From Brachycybe producta (taxonomy: Eukaryota > Arthropoda > Diplopoda > Playtdesmida > Andrognathidae), in assembly GCA_036925085.1 (NCBI GenBank), contig JAUPFP010000023.1, positions 1,625,778-1,689,777 on the forward strand: DNA of 64,000 nucleotides. Reading direction: 5' to 3'. Shown piece by piece: positions 60,101-64,000 of the stretch. The notes below the pieces were generated by a model. That model searched no databases, was not told where the DNA came from, and saw only the letters and a program-made list of their open reading frames with translations. Numbering within the stretch: position 1 is the first letter of the stretch; the number at the start of each line of letters is the position of its first letter. Both the position numbers and the translations under genes were made by a program.

Positions 60101-63100
60101 ATGTGTAGGACAAAAAAATCTACGTTATGTAAATTTCAAGAAAAAAAAGAATTACCTGTTTGACAGCCATTAGACAACCAGGACTTGGTGAAGACTCAAG
60201 TTTCACTGACACAGTTTGTTCCTGTTTAAAAGTATTCCCATCCACCTTATCACGAAACGAAAAATTGGCCACAGTGTTACCAGTGGAATCTGCCAAAGAC
60301 GTTGGAGTCTCGCATGCCAGCGACGGAGACATTGAAACACATGATGGTGAAGATACGGGAAGTGATTGTAAATGACCAGAAGAGGTGACCGGCTTTGCAG
60401 AAGGATTCGGTAGACCCACTTGTGACACTCTAGGAACTGTACCAGATATCATCCCATAACGAACGGTTGCACCTTGCCCTTGTTGTATCTCAGCTGGCGG
60501 ATTTCCACCATAAGAATGAGCAGCCCGATTGCTAGGAGACATTAAATATTGTGGCATCTGCAACTGCGGTTGCCCTATTTGTTCCTGATGTGACACACGA
60601 GGATTTCCATGTATCATCATTTCTCGTACGTGACTTTGATGATGCATTTGAATTGGTACATTCATCTGATTGCCAACCGTTCCGACTGAAGTTGTACAAA
60701 TCCGTGGTTGGCCGATTGTTGATGAAGAATGAATGCCACCTGCGTAGGCACCACGCTGAACAAAAGCAATAGGCATACGAGACTGAAGGATGTTAACCGG
60801 CCGGGCGGAACCAGCATGAACATGCACAAGTCTCGTTGTTCCAACAACGTTTACGCCAGTACTACTTGGTACAGTATAAGTTGAAGGTGGGCGAGTTAAC
60901 ATACGAACACCGGTGGGACGACTACATGCTGGGTTAAAAAGAGGCAAAAACCTTTGATCTTGCAGTTGCGAAGTTTGAAATTGTTGTGAAACTATCGGAC
61001 TACTGGGTTGAAAGTGAGAAGGGTCATCCATTGAGCTGATAGTTGTAATTATACTCTGATTAGCAAAAGCATCCTGTTGAGTTGCTTGATTCGGTTGATC
61101 ACAAAAGGATTGTGGGTTTCCACTGATGTTCGTAAATTGGACGCTTGATGTTGTGGATGTCTGCTGACCACTGCTGAATGGCATGACTGGGTTGTTACAA
61201 GAAGTATGCACAACATTCTCCTGAGAAACATTTGCGGTAAACGCGTGACCACCACTAACAAATGGTGGACCATGTGGTTGAACGTGACGAACATCATATA
61301 CGCTGCTCATGTTGCCAGAAGGAACCATAATTCGCTGGTTTCCCATGGGATTATTCTGAATTCCTCCATAACCAACACCCATGTGCTGAATACGCCTTTC
61401 GGAACTATCTTGCTCAAATGGGGCATTAACATTTCTTGGTCTTTCGAGGCCGCCAGTATTTATTGTATTACTTGAAAGATCCTCGGTCGAGTTGGATCGA
61501 ATCTGAGAAGTTGTTTGGCTACTCGAAATAATCGATTGTTGATAATCCGACAAATTATCCACACTAAGTCTTCGAACATTTACTAAACTATGACCTTCAG
61601 AGCTAGGAAGATTCATTTCACGCTGACGCAAACCAGTGGCAGAACTGCTCTCGGTTCTAGGACTAAGTTCACTGCCAACCTGCTGAGAAATTTGAGCAGC
61701 AAGATGCATTCTTGGATCATGAAAACGATTCATCTGATTTGAAGAATTTGCATTTAAAGGAGCACTTCTTAAATGAAAGGGATTTGCTGGATAAAATGAA
61801 TCTTCACCACAAAGATTTCCACCATAATTAGGATTGTTGGAAGCATTCTGAACATTGGCTTCATGAGGATTTTCACGTTGTAAGTTAGTTGGTTGGTTGA
61901 TATTAGAAACACCTGCAACATTTTCGCAATGAGACTCTGCCATAGAATGATAGCGCCTTTCCCTGTCTGTCATTCCATCTGTACTTTGAGAAATCCTAAT
62001 ATTGGTGTTGCTTTCGTAATTATGACGAACATCAGGAATGGACATATTTCCAACATGGGTTCTTTGACTGTTACTGTTGGTAGTCATCAGACAATTATTA
62101 CTGTCATTGTCACATTCTGCAGTATTATAGATATTTTCTTTTTTAATGACGATGATGTTCTGTGCGTTTTCATCCGTGTTTGAACTCTGAGGTTTTGGTG
62201 TACGATTTTCGTTTGAATTTTCTGCATTTTCTGTTATATCTTCGTTTTTGGGAATCCTTATACTATGGCTACTAGTTCCGAAGTGGGAATTAACATCTCG
62301 GTTCACTACACTGTTAGTCAGTTCCATATTATCACATTCCTTTTTCATTCCCATATTATAAAAACTTTGAGTAGGATTTACATTACGATTAGTAGTCGCG
62401 GTATCTTCGTTTTTTGAATTATTTCCTAGGCCAGAACCACCTTCATTGGCTGAATTGTCGTGGTTATCAACATTAGAAACTTCAGGATTATTAACATTAT
62501 CAGGATTGTTTACGTTTTCTCCATTGTTACTATCAGGATCACTTCGATTTCTCCCACCATTAGCGTTTGCTTCACCAGCAAAGTGGTCACTACTGTTTGA
62601 ATTTCCAGGATTGTTAATATTCCCAACAATGTTTGAGTTTTCTGAACTTTCTTCACTGTTACTTCTATCATTAGGATTTTCAGGATTGTTTTGACTTACA
62701 TTGCTTGGATTTTGATGATTTCCTGAATTGTTACGATTCCCAGAATTATTAGAATTACCATTGTCGTTTGGATTTCCACCACTGTTCGAGTTCCCAGGAT
62801 TTTGATGATTTCCTCCATTAGGATTCCCAGAATTATTATTTCCACTCTTATTATTTCCTGGGTTCTGATTTCCACTATTGTTAGGGTTTCCTGTGTTATC
62901 ATTTGCACCGTTGTTATTGTTCCCATTATTGTGATGGTTTTCTCCATCGTTAGGGTTTCCGTCGTTGTTAGAATTTTCAAGGTTGCGATTTTCCCCAATG
63001 TTGTTGTTTCCAGGATTGTGGTGATTCCCACCATTGTTAGGATTCCCAGGATTATGATAATTTCCTCCATTGTTAGGGTTCCCAGGATTTCCTTCATTGT

Positions 63101-64000
63101 TATCATTCCCAGGATAATTTGAATTCCCGCCATTGCCAGGATTTCCAGGATTATGAGGATTTCTTCCAGTATTTGGATTGTCAGGATTATGCGGATTTCC
63201 TCCATTGCCAGGATTGTGTGGATTTCCTCCGTTGCCAGGATTATGTGGATTTTGTCCATTGCCACGATTGTGTGGATTTCCTCCATTGTTTGGGTTGCCA
63301 GGATTGTGTGGATTTCCTCCATTGTTTGGGTTGCCAGGATTGTGTGGATTTCCTCCATTGTTCGGGTTGCTAGGATTGTGTGGATTTCCTCCACTGCCTG
63401 GGTTCCCAAGATATTGCAGACTTCCTCCACTGCCAGGATTGGGTGGATTTCTTCCATTGCCTGGGTTGTACAAAATACCTCCATTGTTTGGGTTCCGGAG
63501 ATTATGTTGAGTTTCTTCATTGCCTGGGTTCCCAGGATTGTGTGGATTCCCTCCATTGCCAGGATTGTGTGGATTTCCCCCATTGCCAGGATTGTGTGTA
63601 TTTCCCCCATTGCCAGGATTGTGTGTATTTCCCCCATTGTCATGATTGTGTGTATTTCCCCCATTGTCAGGATTGTGTGGATTTCCCCCATTGCCAGGAT
63701 TGTGTGGATTTCCTCCATTGCCAGGATTGTGTGTATTTCCCCTATTATCAGGATTGTGTGGATTTCCTCCATTGCCAGGATTGTGTGGATTTCTTCCATT
63801 GCCAGGATTGTGTGCATTTCCCCTATTATCAGGATTGTGTGGATTTTCTCCATTGCCGGGATTGTGTGTATTTCCTCCATTGCCGGGATTGTGTGTATTT
63901 CCTCCATTGCCGGGATTGTGTGGATTTCCTCCATTGCCGGGATTGTGTGGATTTCCTCCATTGCCGGGATTGTGTGGATTTCCTCCATTGCCGGGATTGT
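49492..64000 (-). CDS. KMT2C/KMT2D-like: KMT2C/D-type histone H3K4 methyltransferase (MLL3/4, Trr), partial at N-terminus
   Basis: Exons in order: (64000)-60156, 60080-59891, 59334-59231, 59166-58989, 58334-58044, 57973-57806, 57725-57632, 57537-57365, 56369-56296, 56203-55939, 55863-55733, 55259-55173, 55085-54903, 54842-54624, 54558-54454, 54092-53983, 53918-53675, 53595-53471, 52831-52711, 52635-52473, 51531-51395, 51313-51183, 51107-50933, 50867-50751, 50629-50447, 49584-49492. All phases agree, giving about 2568 codons. Diagnostic MLL3/4 features in order: [50 protein letters not shown], extended PHD, FYRN, FYRC, a Win-like GSARTE, SET ([15 protein letters not shown]) and post-SET ([13 protein letters not shown] at the C-terminus). 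It acts in the nucleus within a COMPASS-like complex, mainly H3K4me1 at enhancers. The N-terminal PHD clusters lie off the right edge. Exon 55863-55733 has a GC donor. The end of exon 60080-59891 could instead be a GC donor a few bases earlier. Confidence 0.95.
49619..49795. repeat. Same TTTGGCGAATGTTCG satellite in the last KMT2 intron
   Basis: Units of the form ATTTTTGGCGAATGTTCGCC are repeated about eight times with variation. The array is inverted relative to 45395-45505. It lies in the intron just before the final, post-SET exon. Confidence 0.75.
51183..52831 (-). other. FYRN and FYRC domain exons of KMT2
   Basis: FYRN: exons 52831-52711 and 52635-52473, with [31 protein letters not shown] and RMYWSTR. 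FYRC: exons 51531-51395 and 51313-51183, with [34 protein letters not shown] and [19 protein letters not shown]. The order and spacing match MLL3/4. FYRC is followed by GSARTE, at the position of the WDR5-binding Win motif (ARSE-like in vertebrates). Confidence 0.93.
52865..53440. repeat. Foldback family A copy followed by a family B-like fragment in a KMT2 intron
   Basis: Family A: AAACGCATCTCGAACTTTTG, TTTTAGACACTAGAAGGGTA and the inverse GAGCTACCCATCTA up to about 53145. Then CGAAACTAGAATGGTAGATT to ACCAACTATTCTAGTTTTTA and TATTGAGCCACCTTAAAA, like the family B interior. Together they fill most of the intron 52832-53470. Confidence 0.6.
53471..54092 (-). other. Extended PHD (ePHD) domain exons of KMT2
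   Basis: Exons 54092-53983, 53918-53675 and 53595-53471 encode [73 protein letters not shown] and MLCPMH. The zinc ligands (CxxC, HxxC, CxxC, then C, HxxC and C...H) are all in place, as in the last ePHD of MLL3/4, which is a histone-H4-reading domain in those proteins. Confidence 0.93.
54160..54420. repeat. Foldback family A copy making up most of a KMT2 intron
   Basis: GTTTGTTAGAAACTAAAATA then GTAGCTGAAC at the left and ACTACCCTTCTAGTTTCTAA then AACACTTAAGTTTC at the right. The host intron 54093-54453 is only 361 nt. Confidence 0.65.
60156..64000 (-). other. Giant KMT2 exon, disordered, with an Asn/Pro/Gly repeat domain
   Basis: One frame is open from the right edge to the GTAATT donor at 60155, at least 3845 nt. 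The first 430 or so residues are near-perfect nine-residue units of the type NPHNPGNGG. They decay through Asn-rich sequence (NNSGN, NNPGN) into Ser/Gln-rich disordered sequence that ends in [15 protein letters not shown]. The frame at the right edge is the same as that of the unique region, so the repeat is genuinely upstream coding sequence of the same exon. No in-frame ATG that looks like a start is seen, consistent with the gene continuing beyond the window. Confidence 0.85.
62700..64000. repeat. 27-bp coding minisatellite in the KMT2 exon
   Basis: The plus strand shows repeated GGATTTCCTCCATTGCC and AGGATTGTGT blocks with a 27-bp period. They are most regular from about 63120 to 64000 and degenerate to the left. 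The period is a multiple of three and the unit lacks stops, so all the frames read through as nine-residue repeats. Only the frame continuous with 60156-62700 is taken as real. Shorter (18-bp, NPNNGG-type) units are interspersed around 63280-63370. Confidence 0.9.

Noticed and set aside
62802-63510. Plus-strand frames of the same array (FPPLPGLCG-like and similar)
   Set aside because: These are antisense readings of the coding minisatellite without similarity to known proteins or splice support.
62696-63988. 430-residue minus-strand frame of MEEIHTIPA-type repeats
   Set aside because: It is another frame of the 27-bp minisatellite, which has no stop in several frames. It does not continue into the conserved KMT2 sequence, whereas the NPG frame does.

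Overview
This is AT-rich animal genomic DNA with spliced genes. Four proteins can be rebuilt by joining exons whose reading phases agree, and all four are conserved metazoan families: an ATOS (FAM214/atossa) homologue, prefoldin subunit 2, WDR7 (rabconnectin-3 beta) and a KMT2C/D-type (MLL3/4, Trr) histone H3K4 methyltransferase. The dense MITE-like repeats, short to mid-sized introns and several GC-AG introns suggest an invertebrate. The species cannot be named from the sequence; an ascidian-like or other small marine invertebrate genome is only a guess.

Layout. 1-29215, minus strand: 5' two-thirds or so of the ATOS gene, running off the left edge. Its coding exons lie below 6 kb except for a tiny first coding exon at 29200-29215, so intron 1 is about 23.3 kb. 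That intron is full of inverted-repeat elements and holds one candidate small gene on the plus strand (12155-12559). 29216-30245: shared, probably bidirectional promoter with two perfect CRE palindromes. 30246-31045, plus: complete three-exon PFDN2. 31046-33571: tail-to-tail intergenic DNA with foldback repeats. 33572-44476, minus: complete WDR7 CDS in 27 exons (about 1462 residues), including a 28-nt microexon. 44477-49491: intergenic DNA with a likely WDR7 promoter, a short tandem satellite and MITEs. 49492 to beyond 64000, minus: KMT2C/D-like gene, 26 exons in view, ending with extended PHD, FYRN, FYRC, SET and post-SET. Its first visible exon is more than 3.8 kb long and begins in a large Asn-Pro-Gly coding minisatellite that reaches the right edge.

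The four genes do not form a pathway: ATOS proteins are nuclear transcription regulators, PFDN2 is a cytosolic chaperone subunit, WDR7 works with DMXL proteins in V-ATPase assembly and vesicle acidification, and KMT2C/D mono-methylates H3K4 at enhancers. The unusual content is in the non-coding part: a recurrent foldback element family on both strands in introns and intergenic DNA, a second family nested inside it, at least four GC-AG introns, and the repeat domain in the methyltransferase. I found no tRNA, rRNA, CRISPR, viral or intact transposase gene.
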